DNA of 64,000 nucleotides from Chitinophaga agri (GCF_010093065.1 NZ_CP048113.1:1364001-1428000), one strand, 5' to 3'; positions 7,821 through 16,447 are shown, numbered from the stretch's first letter. Notes: generated by a model not told the origin, from the letters alone. Numbers and translations are program-made.

Positions 7821-9458
7821 TTACACCTGAAATACCCCCAGACTGAAGGAATCTTCCACTGGTGCGTTATTGGCGGCAGCGATACACTCGGACAATGTCT
7901 TCCGTGTTTCCAGCGGATCAATGATCTCGTCTACCCATAAACGACTGGCGGCGTAGTAAGGTGTCGTCTGACTATTATACCTGTCCGTGATCTCTTTCAG
8001 CAATCTGCTTTCTTCTTCCGGTGTGATCTCCTCTCCTTTTGCCTTCAGGGAAGCCACCTGGATCTGCAACAATGTTTTGGCCGCCTGTTCTCCACCCATC
8101 ACCGCGATCTTGGCATTCGGCCATGCAAAGATGAACCGTGGATCATATGCCTTTCCGCACATGGCATAATTACCCGCCCCATATGAGTTACCAACGATCA
8201 CGGTAAACTTCGGTACTACAGAATTAGCCACTGCATTCACCAGCTTCGCACCATCTTTGATAATACCCGCGTGTTCACTACGGCTACCTACCATAAAGCC
8301 GGTCACGTCCTGCAGGAACACCAGTGGTATCTTTTTCTGATTACAGTTCATAATAAAGCGGGCTGCCTTGTCTGCGCTGTCATTGTAGATCACACCACCC
8401 ATCTGCATCTCGCCTTTTTTACTCTTCACCATCTTACGCTGATTCGCCACAATACCTACAGCCCAGCCATCGATGCGTGCATAACCACAAAGGATGGTCT
8501 TACCATAATCTTCCTTATACTCATCAAACTCAGACCCATCTACCAGGCGGTGGATGATCTCATGCATATCATACGGACGGGTGCTATCCTCCGGGATCAC
8601 GTTGTATAACGTAGCAGGATCAATCTGCGGATCAACAGGTGCGATACGGTTAAAACCCGCATTCGCAGGATCACCTATCTTACTCACGATCTTTTTGATA
8701 TGATCGAGGCACGCTTCATCAGAATCAAACTTATAATCTGCAATACCCGAGATCTCTGTATGGGTAACGGCGCCGCCTAACGTTTCCGCATCAACCGTCT
8801 CCCCGATAGCGGCCTTCACGAGGTAAGGCCCTGCCAGGAAAATAGAGCCGTTGCCATTCACCATCAGTACTTCATCACTCATAATAGGCAGGTACGCACC
8901 GCCTGCCACACAGCTACCCATTACAGCAGCGATCTGGGTAATGCCCATGGCACTCATGCGTGCATTGTTCCGGAATATACGACCGAAGTGTTCTTTATCA
9001 GGGAAGATCTCATCCTGCATAGGCAGGTATACACCGGCACTGTCTACCAGGTAGATCACGGGTAATCTGTTCTCCATCGCTATTTCCTGCAAACGGAGGT
9101 TTTTCTTGCCGGTCATGGGGAACCAGGCGCCGGCCTTCACGGTCATATCATTGGCGACGATCATACACTGGCGACCGCTGATATAACCAATGCCGCCAAC
9201 AGTGCCCGCTGCCGGACAACCACCGTGTTCAGCGTACATGTCATAAGCGGCAAAAGCGCCGATCTCTGTAAAAGGAGTGTCTTTGTCAAGCAGGTAAGCA
9301 ATTCTTTCTCGTGGGGTCAACTTACCTTTCTGCCGTACTTTTTCGAGGTTCTTTTTTCCTCCCCCCTGTTCAATGACAGAGAGGCGTTGCCGGAGCGTGC
9401 TGAGAGATCTGCGCATCGCATCTTCATTCCGGTTCATGTCCAGTTGCTGTGCATCCAT
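7821..9458 (-). CDS. Acyl-CoA carboxylase carboxyltransferase (beta) subunit, methylcrotonyl/propionyl type
   Basis: A carboxyltransferase subunit of about 545 residues from the start chosen here. It transfers carboxyl from carboxybiotin to an acyl-CoA. Two crotonase-like halves are visible: the first with PVIYLVDSAGVYLP and GSCVAGGAYLPIMSDE, the second with PLVFLQDVTGFMVG, NSYGAGNYAMCG and FAWPNAKIAVMGGEQAA. The IFLAGPYLVKAAIGE stretch and the DKEHFGRIFRN insert look closer to 3-methylcrotonyl-CoA carboxylase beta (leucine breakdown) than to the propionyl enzyme. I start at ATG 9458 (MDAQQL); an ATG at 9482 or a longer form to 9557 adds a doubtful hydrophobic tail. No biotin-carrying alpha subunit is nearby. 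Confidence 0.9.
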   Translation of the reverse strand: MDAQQLDMNRNEDAMRRSLSTLRQRLSVIEQGGGKKNLEKVRQKGKLTPRERIAYLLDKDTPFTEIGAFAAYDMYAEHGGCPAAGTVGGIGYISGRQCMIVANDMTVKAGAWFPMTGKKNLRLQEIAMENRLPVIYLVDSAGVYLPMQDEIFPDKEHFGRIFRNNARMSAMGITQIAAVMGSCVAGGAYLPIMSDEVLMVNGNGSIFLAGPYLVKAAIGETVDAETLGGAVTHTEISGIADYKFDSDEACLDHIKKIVSKIGDPANAGFNRIAPVDPQIDPATLYNVIPEDSTRPYDMHEIIHRLVDGSEFDEYKEDYGKTILCGYARIDGWAVGIVANQRKMVKSKKGEMQMGGVIYNDSADKAARFIMNCNQKKIPLVFLQDVTGFMVGSRSEHAGIIKDGAKLVNAVANSVVPKFTVIVGNSYGAGNYAMCGKAYDPRFIFAWPNAKIAVMGGEQAAKTLLQIQVASLKAKGEEITPEEESRLLKEITDRYNSQTTPYYAASRLWVDEIIDPLETRKTLSECIAAANNAPVEDSFSLGVFQV

Positions 9459-9572
9459 ATGATTGTTTTTGGTTCGGGGCATTTTTATGGCCACAACTAA
9501 AAATAAGGAAAAACACAGAAACAGCCGCATGCTATCCCGGCAGGCCGGCTGATACAATAGTGGGCTGTGATC

Positions 9573-9914
9573 TTATATCACCGTACGGTGATGCTTTGCC
9601 CATTTGATCATTTCTGACAGGATAGGCCATAATGTTTTGCAATAGTCGGTCAGCGCATATTCCACCTGCATGGGCGACAGTTCATCTGCCGTCCTCGTCA
9701 CCAGTTTATTCAGTTCCATTTCCCTCAGCTCCTTCGACAACATTCGAAAGGTGATCTTAGGAATACTCCTGGCAATATCCCGGTAACGCGTATTACCATT
9801 TACCAGCGATACCATGATCAGTATCCTCCATTTTCCATTAATTACATACAGCGTATCCTGGATATACTTCATGTTTTGCTGATCCTTCTCTGTGCACGCA
9901 ATTTCTGTACTCAT
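9573..9914 (-). CDS. HxlR-family winged-helix transcriptional regulator
   Basis: A 113-residue HxlR-type regulator, a MarR-like winged helix that usually acts as a dimer on a divergently transcribed oxidoreductase gene. Signatures: INGKWRILIMVSL (helix before the HTH), RYRDIARSIPKITFRMLSKELREME (HTH and linker) and the wing with VEYALTDYCKTLWPIL. Cys6 (TEIACTEKD) sits at the place where many HxlR proteins carry a redox-sensing cysteine. I start at ATG 9914; the longer frame to 9938 needs a TTG. It is divergent from the SDR gene at 10014 with overlapping promoters between them. Confidence 0.92.
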   Translation of the reverse strand: MSTEIACTEKDQQNMKYIQDTLYVINGKWRILIMVSLVNGNTRYRDIARSIPKITFRMLSKELREMELNKLVTRTADELSPMQVEYALTDYCKTLWPILSEMIKWAKHHRTVI

Positions 9915-9940
9915 ACCCAAGCTTTTATCAATTGACAACT

Positions 9941-9993
9941 GCTATACTCTATGATAGCATCCCCAAAGATATACCACCCCGCCAATACCTTTG
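9941..9993. promoter_or_regulatory. Divergent hxlR-SDR promoter region with a possible operator
   Basis: On the minus strand TATCTTTG (9964-9971) is an exact -7 box for the HxlR gene. On the + strand TACCTTTG (9986-9993) is an exact -7 box for the SDR gene. The symmetric GCTAT...ATAGC at 9941-9958 lies in the HxlR leader and is a candidate operator half-site pair. Autoregulation plus control of the SDR gene is the usual layout for this family; that it applies here is inference. Confidence 0.6.
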
Positions 9994-10013
9994 TCAGAAA
10001 TTAAACATCATAC

Positions 10014-10829
10014 ATGAAAAAGACAATTCTGATAACAGGAGCCAGCAGTGGCTTAGGAAAAGCAACGGCGGAATACTTTGCTTCAGCAGGCTGGCAGGTA
10101 GCTGCCACCATGCGTACCCCGGAAAAAGCGACTACACTGACTGAGATACCCGGCATTCAGATATTTAAGATGGATGTCACAGATAACGCTACGATCACCA
10201 GAGCCGTAGCTGATATCATCAGCACTTTCGGTAAGATCGATGTGGTACTGAACAACGCCGGAATGGGACGCTACGGCGCACTGGAGCTATGTTCAGAAAA
10301 AGACATCAATGATATCTGGCAAACGAATGTACAGGGTGTTGTAAACGTGATACGTGGTGTACTGCCGCACTTCAGGGCCAATAAAGCAGGTACCATCATT
10401 AATGTAGGCTCTGCCATGGGACTCACTACCACGATGCCCCTGCTATCATTATATCACATGACGAAGTATGCGCTGGAAGGATTGACCGAAGGACTGTATT
10501 ATGAACTTAAACCACTGAACATCGATGTGCATATGATAGAACCCGGCGGCTTCCCTTCGGAATTAAATCAAAACCTGGTGTTCCATCGTCGCGAGGACAT
10601 GAAGGAGTACGATGTGGTAACGGACAAGATAGAACAGCTGCTTCTGCACTATAACGATTTGCCACTGGGTACAGTAGAAGAGATTGTGGACGTGATCTAT
10701 GCATTATCTGAAAGAAAAAGTACACAGTTCAGAACAGTGATTGGTACTGCTGCGAATGAACTGGTAGCAAGAAGAAAATCATTAACTGATGAAGTATTTC
10801 TTGCGTCTTCACTAAGCTATTTCAGCTAG
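10014..10829 (+). CDS. Short-chain dehydrogenase/reductase (SDR)
   Basis: A 271-residue NAD(P)-dependent classical SDR with a Rossmann fold. The cofactor motif TGASSGLG occupies residues 8-15, NNAG follows KIDVVL, and the catalytic Ser (NVGSAMG) and Y-x3-K (YHMTK) are in order. Arg34 after the second strand (ATMRT) favours NADP(H). The substrate is unknown. It is divergent from an HxlR regulator, a pairing in which the regulator often responds to reactive aldehydes or quinones. A weak GGATTAC...GTGATCC hairpin follows the gene near 10855-10880. Confidence 0.93.
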   Translation: MKKTILITGASSGLGKATAEYFASAGWQVAATMRTPEKATTLTEIPGIQIFKMDVTDNATITRAVADIISTFGKIDVVLNNAGMGRYGALELCSEKDINDIWQTNVQGVVNVIRGVLPHFRANKAGTIINVGSAMGLTTTMPLLSLYHMTKYALEGLTEGLYYELKPLNIDVHMIEPGGFPSELNQNLVFHRREDMKEYDVVTDKIEQLLLHYNDLPLGTVEEIVDVIYALSERKSTQFRTVIGTAANELVARRKSLTDEVFLASSLSYFS

Positions 10830-11046
10830 TAAGCAGATATTATTTTTTACACAGAGGATTACGCGCAAGTGTGATCCTTTCGTGCGTTCGGAACAGCGCT
10901 ATTCCGGAAACGCTTGCCTCACCTAATCCGAAAACGGAGCATCTTCCTCCTTCAATTCAAGATCTGCTTCAAAAAATGGCCTTACCCAAGCCTGATAACT
11001 ACCGTGGTCAATGCCGTGTATCATAGAAATCAACGTAAACAAGATC

Positions 11047-11084
11047 AGGAGACATATTACTGAAGTTTCAGCAACATGTCTCCT
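11047..11084 (-). terminator. Long wobble-paired hairpin downstream of the NlpC/P60 gene
   Basis: AGGAGACATGTTGCTGAAA on the minus strand pairs with CTTCAGTAATATGTCTCCT. The only non-canonical positions are G-U pairs in the minus RNA and would be A-C clashes in the + RNA, so the structure belongs to minus-strand transcripts. It starts about 30 bp after the NlpC stop. There is no T-tract, so it may be a 3'-end stabiliser rather than a classical terminator. A TTG-started 63-codon frame (10923-11114) overlaps it. Confidence 0.5.
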
Positions 11085-11114
11085 GCGTATTAAATATCCT
11101 GAATTGAACAGCAA

Positions 11115-11828
11115 TTAATAATCAGACAGCCGCTGCTCCGTACCAGGATGTATCACAGTGTTCGTAGAATCCACCTCGATCACGCGTTTCGCGCCAATAA
11201 AGCGTTTCTTATAATACTCACTATTCGTGATATCCACGATATTCACGCCCTGATTGCTGGAGTGGATCATCAGCACCTTTCCATTATCAACCTTGTACAC
11301 ACAACCTACGTGCGCAATCCTCTTTGCTTTGGATTTCAGGCTACGGCCGGTGAAGAACAGCAGGTCGCCCGGGCTCCAGTCGGAAGGTGTGATCAGGTTT
11401 CCAAGGGTGCTCATATCGGCAGCTGTACGGGGCAGCGTCATACCGATAAAGGAAAAACCGAACTTGATCAGACCACTGCAATCAAATGCCATCGGGCCGA
11501 TCGCTCCGCGGATATAAGGTTTACCCAGTTCTCCTTCCAGAACAGCCAACAGCTGTTTGATGTTGCTTCTCAGCCCGGAAGTATCGTATGTATTGATGGT
11601 AATGTCAGCGTTTGGAAAATACAAACTATCAGGCATCCGTGGTGGCGTCACTACTTTAGGATGGGCCACATGATGCGCTACCGCTTTGGATTTATGAGCG
11701 GTCGCTTTTTTATGGTAAGCAGTGGTATGCTTTTTAGCTGGCGCGTGCTTAACAGGCTTTTTCTTAATTTGTGCCGCAACAGTGGTAATGCTGGCAACTG
11801 ATATGATTATCGGCAATAACTTCTTCAC
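11115..11828 (-). CDS. NlpC/P60 (C40) cell-wall peptidase, secreted
   Basis: A secreted cysteine peptidase of the C40 family that cuts gamma-D-Glu to diamino-acid bonds in peptidoglycan stems. After a signal peptide comes a basic His/Lys/Ala-rich linker of about 50 residues (KKHTTAYHKKATAHKSK), then the catalytic domain: Cys in FDCSGLIKFGF, His in RIAHVGCVYK, and a polar third residue in the IHSSNQGV region. I prefer a GTG at 11828, which gives the standard signal peptide (V/M)KKLLPIIISV. A TTG at 11847-11849 adds seven residues. It follows the CapA gene by 13 bp and is surely in the same operon. Confidence 0.9.
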   Translation of the reverse strand: MKKLLPIIISVASITTVAAQIKKKPVKHAPAKKHTTAYHKKATAHKSKAVAHHVAHPKVVTPPRMPDSLYFPNADITINTYDTSGLRSNIKQLLAVLEGELGKPYIRGAIGPMAFDCSGLIKFGFSFIGMTLPRTAADMSTLGNLITPSDWSPGDLLFFTGRSLKSKAKRIAHVGCVYKVDNGKVLMIHSSNQGVNIVDITNSEYYKKRFIGAKRVIEVDSTNTVIHPGTEQRLSDY

Positions 11829-11841
11829 AGTAACATGTTGT

Positions 11842-12990
11842 TTAGTCAAATGTCCCCGCTTCTACCTCCTGATATCCAAAATCGGCAGTTGATAAAGAAC
11901 GGATCATTTTGAAAGCTCTCAATGTTGTATCCGGTTTAGGTATGCCCTCCCCTTCTTGCAGGAAAGAAAACACTTTATGCTCGACAAGGTTTCCCTCGCT
12001 GGTGATTTTTACCCGCAGCAAAGGTGCAACATTATTGGGATATTTCAGATTAAATAAGTGATAAGTTGCAAAATTTCCTAAACTATAAGCCACTAATTTA
12101 CCTTTATAACGCTCCATCCCCCTTACAACGTGGGGCCCTGAGCCGATTACGAGGTCCGCTCCTTCATCAATACACATATGTGAAAAATGTCTTACATCTC
12201 CTCTGTCCTGTCCTAAAAACATTTCGCGTCCCTTCGGTGTATGGGTACGCGCCGAACCTTCACCGCCTCCATGAAAGAACACCACCAGCAGCTTGCATAA
12301 TGGACGCACTTCGGCGATGGTCGCCTTTATAAGCGAATCGTCATTTAGATCAAGACAGTTGGCATGTGGTGCAAAAGACACAAAGCCGATCGTCGTACCA
12401 CGCACCGACAGTGTGTCAAATACGTGTTGCGGCACTCCGCTGGTCCTGATGTTCACACTATCCAGAAAAGCCAGCGTATGCTTTACCCCTGTCAATCCGA
12501 AATCATACGAATGGTTATTGGCCAGGTTGAGGTATTCGAAGCCCGCCTCTTTATACCACAGGGCATAATTGTACGGCGTACGGAAGGCAAAACACTGGGT
12601 AGAGGTTCCACAGTTCTTAAACACTTTCGCATCATCAGATACAACGCTCTCCAGGTTACCGATACGCAGATCCGTTTCCGCCAGCAATGGCATCGCATAT
12701 TGCAGGATATTGCCCTCGTCTGCCTTCGGCAGGAAAGACTTCGCGGGGTAGGAAGAACCTACCATCATGTCGCCCACAATGGAGAAACTGATGGTATCAG
12801 GCAATGTATCGACTACCGCCACTGGTGGCAGCAGCGTATCTGAAAGGGCTATCCGGCTGCCCCAAACGGTCATTTTATAAGATTGTCTTGACTTCGTATT
12901 CTTATCCCCTGAAATAATATGAGGCAGAAACAGCAACACAATGAAATTGAAAGAAAACAAATGAATGCTCTTAACAGCAACTTTCGGCAT
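11842..12990 (-). CDS. CapA-family metallophosphatase-like protein
   Basis: A 382-residue protein of the CapA/PgsA family, a calcineurin-like fold named for its part in poly-gamma-glutamate capsule synthesis. Visible motifs are FSIVGDMMVGSSYP, the NLE after TDLRIG, NLANNHSYDFG, VVFFHGGGE and GSGPHVVRGMERYKGKLVAYSLGNF, the last being the family hallmark. An N-terminal hydrophobic stretch suggests export or membrane anchoring. No pgsB/C-like ligase or transporter is nearby. The adjacent NlpC/P60 peptidase suggests a cell-wall function, since some relatives cut gamma-glutamyl bonds; that link is inference. Confidence 0.9.
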   Translation of the reverse strand: MPKVAVKSIHLFSFNFIVLLFLPHIISGDKNTKSRQSYKMTVWGSRIALSDTLLPPVAVVDTLPDTISFSIVGDMMVGSSYPAKSFLPKADEGNILQYAMPLLAETDLRIGNLESVVSDDAKVFKNCGTSTQCFAFRTPYNYALWYKEAGFEYLNLANNHSYDFGLTGVKHTLAFLDSVNIRTSGVPQHVFDTLSVRGTTIGFVSFAPHANCLDLNDDSLIKATIAEVRPLCKLLVVFFHGGGEGSARTHTPKGREMFLGQDRGDVRHFSHMCIDEGADLVIGSGPHVVRGMERYKGKLVAYSLGNFATYHLFNLKYPNNVAPLLRVKITSEGNLVEHKVFSFLQEGEGIPKPDTTLRAFKMIRSLSTADFGYQEVEAGTFD

Positions 12991-13119
12991 ACAGTAAACT
13001 AAATATTAAAATGAAAATCAGTCTCTTAAAGAATACAATATCATTCCTGGGGGAACAAGAAAAAAGTCAGTACATCACGTTTACATTCACGAACCGTTCC
13101 TTTGAGGTTTTATGCCAGC

Positions 13120-13127
13120 AAATATAT
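13120..13127 (-). promoter_or_regulatory. -7 box upstream of the capA-nlpC operon
   Basis: TATATTTG on the minus strand matches the consensus exactly. It would give a leader of about 125 nt to the capA ATG at 12990. No closer match is visible. Confidence 0.35.
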
Positions 13128-13153
13128 AGCAATCCCGGGGTATTTCATAGCAG

Positions 13154-13189
13154 AAAGGCCGGGCCCGTCACTCGGGTACCGGCCTTTTT
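13154..13189. terminator. GC-rich hairpin terminator after the GH76-like gene
   Basis: AAAGGCCGG at 13154-13162 pairs with CCGGCCTTT at 13179-13187, with a second inner CCCG/CGGG pairing. The + side ends in five Ts and the minus side in three. It lies 27 bp beyond the GH76 stop. Confidence 0.75.
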
Positions 13190-13215
13190 GCTGTATACAA
13201 TTCTGTTACAACAAG

Positions 13216-15057
13216 TTATTTCACGAAAGAAATTGTACTTTTTTTGCCATCCTTGACTATCGTGATCCAATATACGCCACCATGGAGGCGTGATACATCT
13301 AAATTATTGGTAGTCAAACGACTGCGTAGCACCACACGACCTGTCACATCCACCACCGTTACGTCTGAGCCGGTGATATTCAATGATGTTTTCAGATACA
13401 ACGTATTGCCGGCAGGGTTAGGATATAGTGTCACGCCTTTCAGCAGACTGCGCTCCTCCTCGTTCACCCTGGCGGTCGTATTAATAGCAGGTGCTGCGCC
13501 GGTGGCTGTAATACGGATAGAGGTAGCCTTGTCATTGAAGTTCTGTGCTACCAGGCAGCTGTTATCACTTGTAGCGGTCACACTCGTACCGGCGAAATTG
13601 TCATTTTCGTACAAGATCACCTGGTAGCCATTGCTCACCCGCAATGAAGAAATATCGTCATTCAGTATGCCTTTCGCCTGTAACTGCGTCAGGGTATAGT
13701 TGCCCGCTGGCAAACTCACCACTGCCCCTGTATAGTTACAGTCCTTGAAGAAAGAAGCGCCGGCGGTATAACTGATAATGATAGACGATACGCTATCATT
13801 CCATGGGCCGCCTATCCACGGACTGTTACTGGTCACTACCAGGTTGTCACCGGTGAAGTTATCATTCTTGTATAGTGTTGCCTTAAAGCCGGTAGGAATA
13901 GAGAATCCTGTCACATCATTGTTGTTGATCCCCTTTGCCTGTAACGCGGCGGTATTATAACTACCTACGCCTAAGCTCCAGTAACTGCCACCGTAGTTAA
14001 TGTCCTTGTAAAAGAACGACTGGTCCAGTAATGCGGCCGCTTCTACCAGCATAACACCACTCAGCTGGGTAGAATAATCCGTACTGCCTGATGGCTGTTG
14101 TGACCACACCGTACCCACAAGATTAGTAGCAGGATTAATGCCACTGGTCTTCAGGGTCTGCGCATTGAAGCGGATCGCCTCATTGTACGCATCCCTGGTA
14201 GCCGCAGGCACATTACCTTCCCTGGCCAGTTCCGCGAGATAGCGGATAAAGATGCCTTTGAATAATCCGCCGTCACCGCCACCATCTTCATTCGCAAAGA
14301 ACATCCCGTTCGTGCGTCTGGAATTCATAGCATAGTTGGCCGTTTTGACCGCCTCATTCAGATAGTATGCATCTCCCGTTACCTTGTACAGCTCCCAGCC
14401 AGCACCAATGAACGTACCTACATTGTAGGAGAAGATCCAGTCTTTGTTAGTTACGCCGGTATTGAGATTGATGTTGTCCCATACGGCGCCGGTCACAGGA
14501 TCTACCAGGTTGTTCTTCATAAAGGTGAAGATGTCTTTGATGAGCTGAAGGTCTGCAGCTGATCCTGTTATCTGATACAGTCTTGCTCCAAGGATAATGG
14601 CGGGACCATTGGTACAGGAGTTCTTACATCCTGCGCAACCCTTGTTCCAGTCGATGGCCCCATTACTGTAACCTCCCTTGATGTCGGCCCATAACTGCGT
14701 GGCGACGTTATAATACTCAATGTCTCCTGTTGCCAGCCAGGCACGCAAAGTTGCAATGCCCATCCAGTCCATGTCGTCGTAGAAATAGTTGATGTAAGTA
14801 TTCCCGTTTGCGCTCTTTGTACCGAGCAGCAAGGCTTTCATACGGGTCTTGTAAGTTTCGGAACGGGTACGCATATAGCCGTCTGTCAATGCATGTACAC
14901 CATTAGCGGACCACCAATAATTATTGTTTGGCACACCGAAAGTGTTATACATACTTGTTTGCAGCGCTTCTGCCGTGGAATTGAAATTAGCGAGCTGGCC
15001 GAATGAAGAGAGCTGCATGCATAGCAGCAGTACGGCCACTTGTAGAAGTGATCTCAT
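13216..15057 (-). CDS. Secreted GH76-like alpha-mannanase with two beta/gamma-crystallin domains and a T9SS type A tail
   Basis: A 613-residue secreted protein. After a signal peptide (cleaved near SSFGQ), residues about 25-340 form a six-hairpin (alpha/alpha) domain of the GH76 type, whose known members cut alpha-1,6-mannan. The YDDMDWMGIA motif carries the adjacent Asp94-Asp95 expected for catalysis. Residues about 345-430 and 433-520 are two beta/gamma-crystallin modules (FYKDINYGGSYWSL and LYENDNFAGTS Greek-key motifs) that may bind Ca2+ through NDD/NDS loops. The last 75 residues (LYPNPAGNTLYL ... GVYWITIVKDGKK) are a type A T9SS sorting domain. It is a single gene about 330 bp downstream of the MarR-GNAT gene. 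Confidence 0.85.
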   Translation of the reverse strand: MRSLLQVAVLLLCMQLSSFGQLANFNSTAEALQTSMYNTFGVPNNNYWWSANGVHALTDGYMRTRSETYKTRMKALLLGTKSANGNTYINYFYDDMDWMGIATLRAWLATGDIEYYNVATQLWADIKGGYSNGAIDWNKGCAGCKNSCTNGPAIILGARLYQITGSAADLQLIKDIFTFMKNNLVDPVTGAVWDNINLNTGVTNKDWIFSYNVGTFIGAGWELYKVTGDAYYLNEAVKTANYAMNSRRTNGMFFANEDGGGDGGLFKGIFIRYLAELAREGNVPAATRDAYNEAIRFNAQTLKTSGINPATNLVGTVWSQQPSGSTDYSTQLSGVMLVEAAALLDQSFFYKDINYGGSYWSLGVGSYNTAALQAKGINNNDVTGFSIPTGFKATLYKNDNFTGDNLVVTSNSPWIGGPWNDSVSSIIISYTAGASFFKDCNYTGAVVSLPAGNYTLTQLQAKGILNDDISSLRVSNGYQVILYENDNFAGTSVTATSDNSCLVAQNFNDKATSIRITATGAAPAINTTARVNEEERSLLKGVTLYPNPAGNTLYLKTSLNITGSDVTVVDVTGRVVLRSRLTTNNLDVSRLHGGVYWITIVKDGKKSTISFVK

Positions 15058-15362
15058 GTTGTAAAGGTTTTGAAGGATCAGTATAAATGAGTAACAGAAC
15101 TGTATGACGCGTGGAAATGCAACGCCGGCCGCCGCAACGTGGAAGGAACAGCCGGCAATCCGTCAGTCAGCCGACGGGTTACGTAATAAAACACACCGCT
15201 GCCTTCAGACAGGCGGCCGAACAATTGTTTGTAAATGGAAGAGAGATAATGAAGAATGAATGGATACTTCATTGAAAAGGGTTTTATGTAATGATGACTA
15301 CATGTTACCCTGGATAGAACTACAGCGTAATAAAAATATTCAAATATTTTAAATAAAGCAAG
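15058..15362. other. Intergenic leader region of the GH76-like gene
   Basis: About 300 bp with GC-rich self-complementary stretches near 15,125-15,220 (for example CCGTC...GACGG and GGCCGCC runs). No exact TAnnTTTG box, no tRNA and no convincing reading frame are seen. The possible folding of the minus-strand leader may be regulatory, but I recognise no riboswitch class. Confidence 0.3.
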
Positions 15363-15390
15363 AGGGGGTTAACAAATTCATGTACCCCCT
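15363..15390 (-). terminator. Hairpin terminator of the MarR-GNAT gene
   Basis: AGGGGGT (15363-15369) pairs with ACCCCCT (15384-15390). On the minus strand it is followed by CTTGCTTTATTT. It directly follows the stop at 15393. Confidence 0.55.
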
Positions 15391-15392
15391 GC

Positions 15393-16328
15393 TTAAACCA
15401 GATCAATCTCGTACCGTTCTTCTGTCAGCTGCAACCCCCACATAGGCATATGCTTTTCGCCCGACTTGCGGAAACCGTTCTTTCTGAACATAGATGTCGC
15501 TGCTACCTGCTGACTGGTCGTAATGAGATAAATTTTCTGAAACAGCTTTTCTTTAGCGGCATTAATGGCTTCCGTCAGCAGGCGCTGTCCGATACCAATA
15601 CCGCGATAATCCGGATGTACCAGGAACCAGCGTAACTGGGTAGCATAACGCGAATGCCCGAGCACCGCAATGGAACCTATGATCTGATTGCCATGCATTG
15701 CCAGGAATACCTGATCTTTAGAAGAGTTATACGCTTCCAGGAATTCATAGAAGGTCTTACAGGTATGTGTTTCAAACTCCAGGTTATACCCTGCTTCCTT
15801 TGCATACAGGGAGCCATGCATGTGCATGATAAAACCAGCATCGCCCGGCTGCAGGTCACGTCTGTAGGTGATATCTTCCGGCGATATCCTGGCGTCATCA
15901 GAGAGGATGTGACGCACGGTCTTCATCGCTCCCGCCAGTGCCACCTGCTGTTCTGCCGGAACGGGTTCCAGCAGTTTGTTGACCTGTGCTGCGGAGCCTT
16001 CTTCCAGCGTTTCGAGCAACTTCGCTCCCTTCGCTGTCAGCTGCAGGTACCAGGTACGTCCGTCCAGGTTGGACTTACGTTTGGCGATCAGCTGATTCAT
16101 TTCAAATGATTTAAGGATGCGGCTCAGATATCCGCCGTCAATACCTAAATTGGCAATCAGTTTTCCTGCCGTGCATTGCTCTTCCTCTTCTTTTAACTTC
16201 CTGAGTACCCTTAATGCAGATAACGAAAGATTGTTGTCTGCCAAATGCCTGTTTAATAACTCCGCCAGGCTGTTGTAATAATTATTGAATTCACTAACCT
16301 CCCGCACCACTTCAAGATTCACTGACAT
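15393..16328 (-). CDS. MarR-type regulator fused to a GNAT acetyltransferase
   Basis: A 311-residue two-domain protein. Residues about 10-140 are a MarR-like winged helix (LSLSALRVLRKL, LGIDGGYLSRILKSFEMNQLIAKRK, DGRTWYLQLTAKG). Residues about 150-310 are a GNAT N-acetyltransferase domain with the acetyl-CoA loop in FLVHPDYRGIGIGQRLL and the C-terminal AATSMFRKNGFRKSG. This fusion is a known architecture in many bacteria; its acceptor substrate is generally unknown. I start at ATG 16328, since the longer frame to 16376 needs a TTG. A terminator upstream separates it from the cytochrome operon, so it has its own transcript. Confidence 0.92.
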   Translation of the reverse strand: MSVNLEVVREVSEFNNYYNSLAELLNRHLADNNLSLSALRVLRKLKEEEEQCTAGKLIANLGIDGGYLSRILKSFEMNQLIAKRKSNLDGRTWYLQLTAKGAKLLETLEEGSAAQVNKLLEPVPAEQQVALAGAMKTVRHILSDDARISPEDITYRRDLQPGDAGFIMHMHGSLYAKEAGYNLEFETHTCKTFYEFLEAYNSSKDQVFLAMHGNQIIGSIAVLGHSRYATQLRWFLVHPDYRGIGIGQRLLTEAINAAKEKLFQKIYLITTSQQVAATSMFRKNGFRKSGEKHMPMWGLQLTEERYEIDLV

Positions 16329-16378
16329 GTCCCTAAAATTTTCCGCAAATGTTAAAAATCTGTTTGACAAAAGCAATT

Positions 16379-16421
16379 AAAAAACAGCGACATTTACCCA
16401 CATTGGGTGCCTGTCGCTGTT
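16379..16421 (-). terminator. Terminator of the dehydrogenase-cytochrome operon
   Basis: AACAGCGACA (16383-16392) pairs with TGTCGCTGTT (16412-16421), with an inner ACCCA/TGGGT pairing. On the minus strand the stem runs into TTTTTTAATT. Confidence 0.88.
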
Positions 16422-16447
16422 AAGATATTCAGATTCTTTGTGTTATA

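Noticed and set aside
10923..11114. 63-codon frame as a confident gene
   Set aside because: It needs a TTG start, overlaps a structured RNA hairpin and has no recognised family. Kept only as an observation.
15078..15272. 64-codon minus-strand frame in the GH76 leader
   Set aside because: Arg/Tyr-rich sequence without family likeness, in a GC-rich region that can fold; no promoter box. More likely an untranslated leader.
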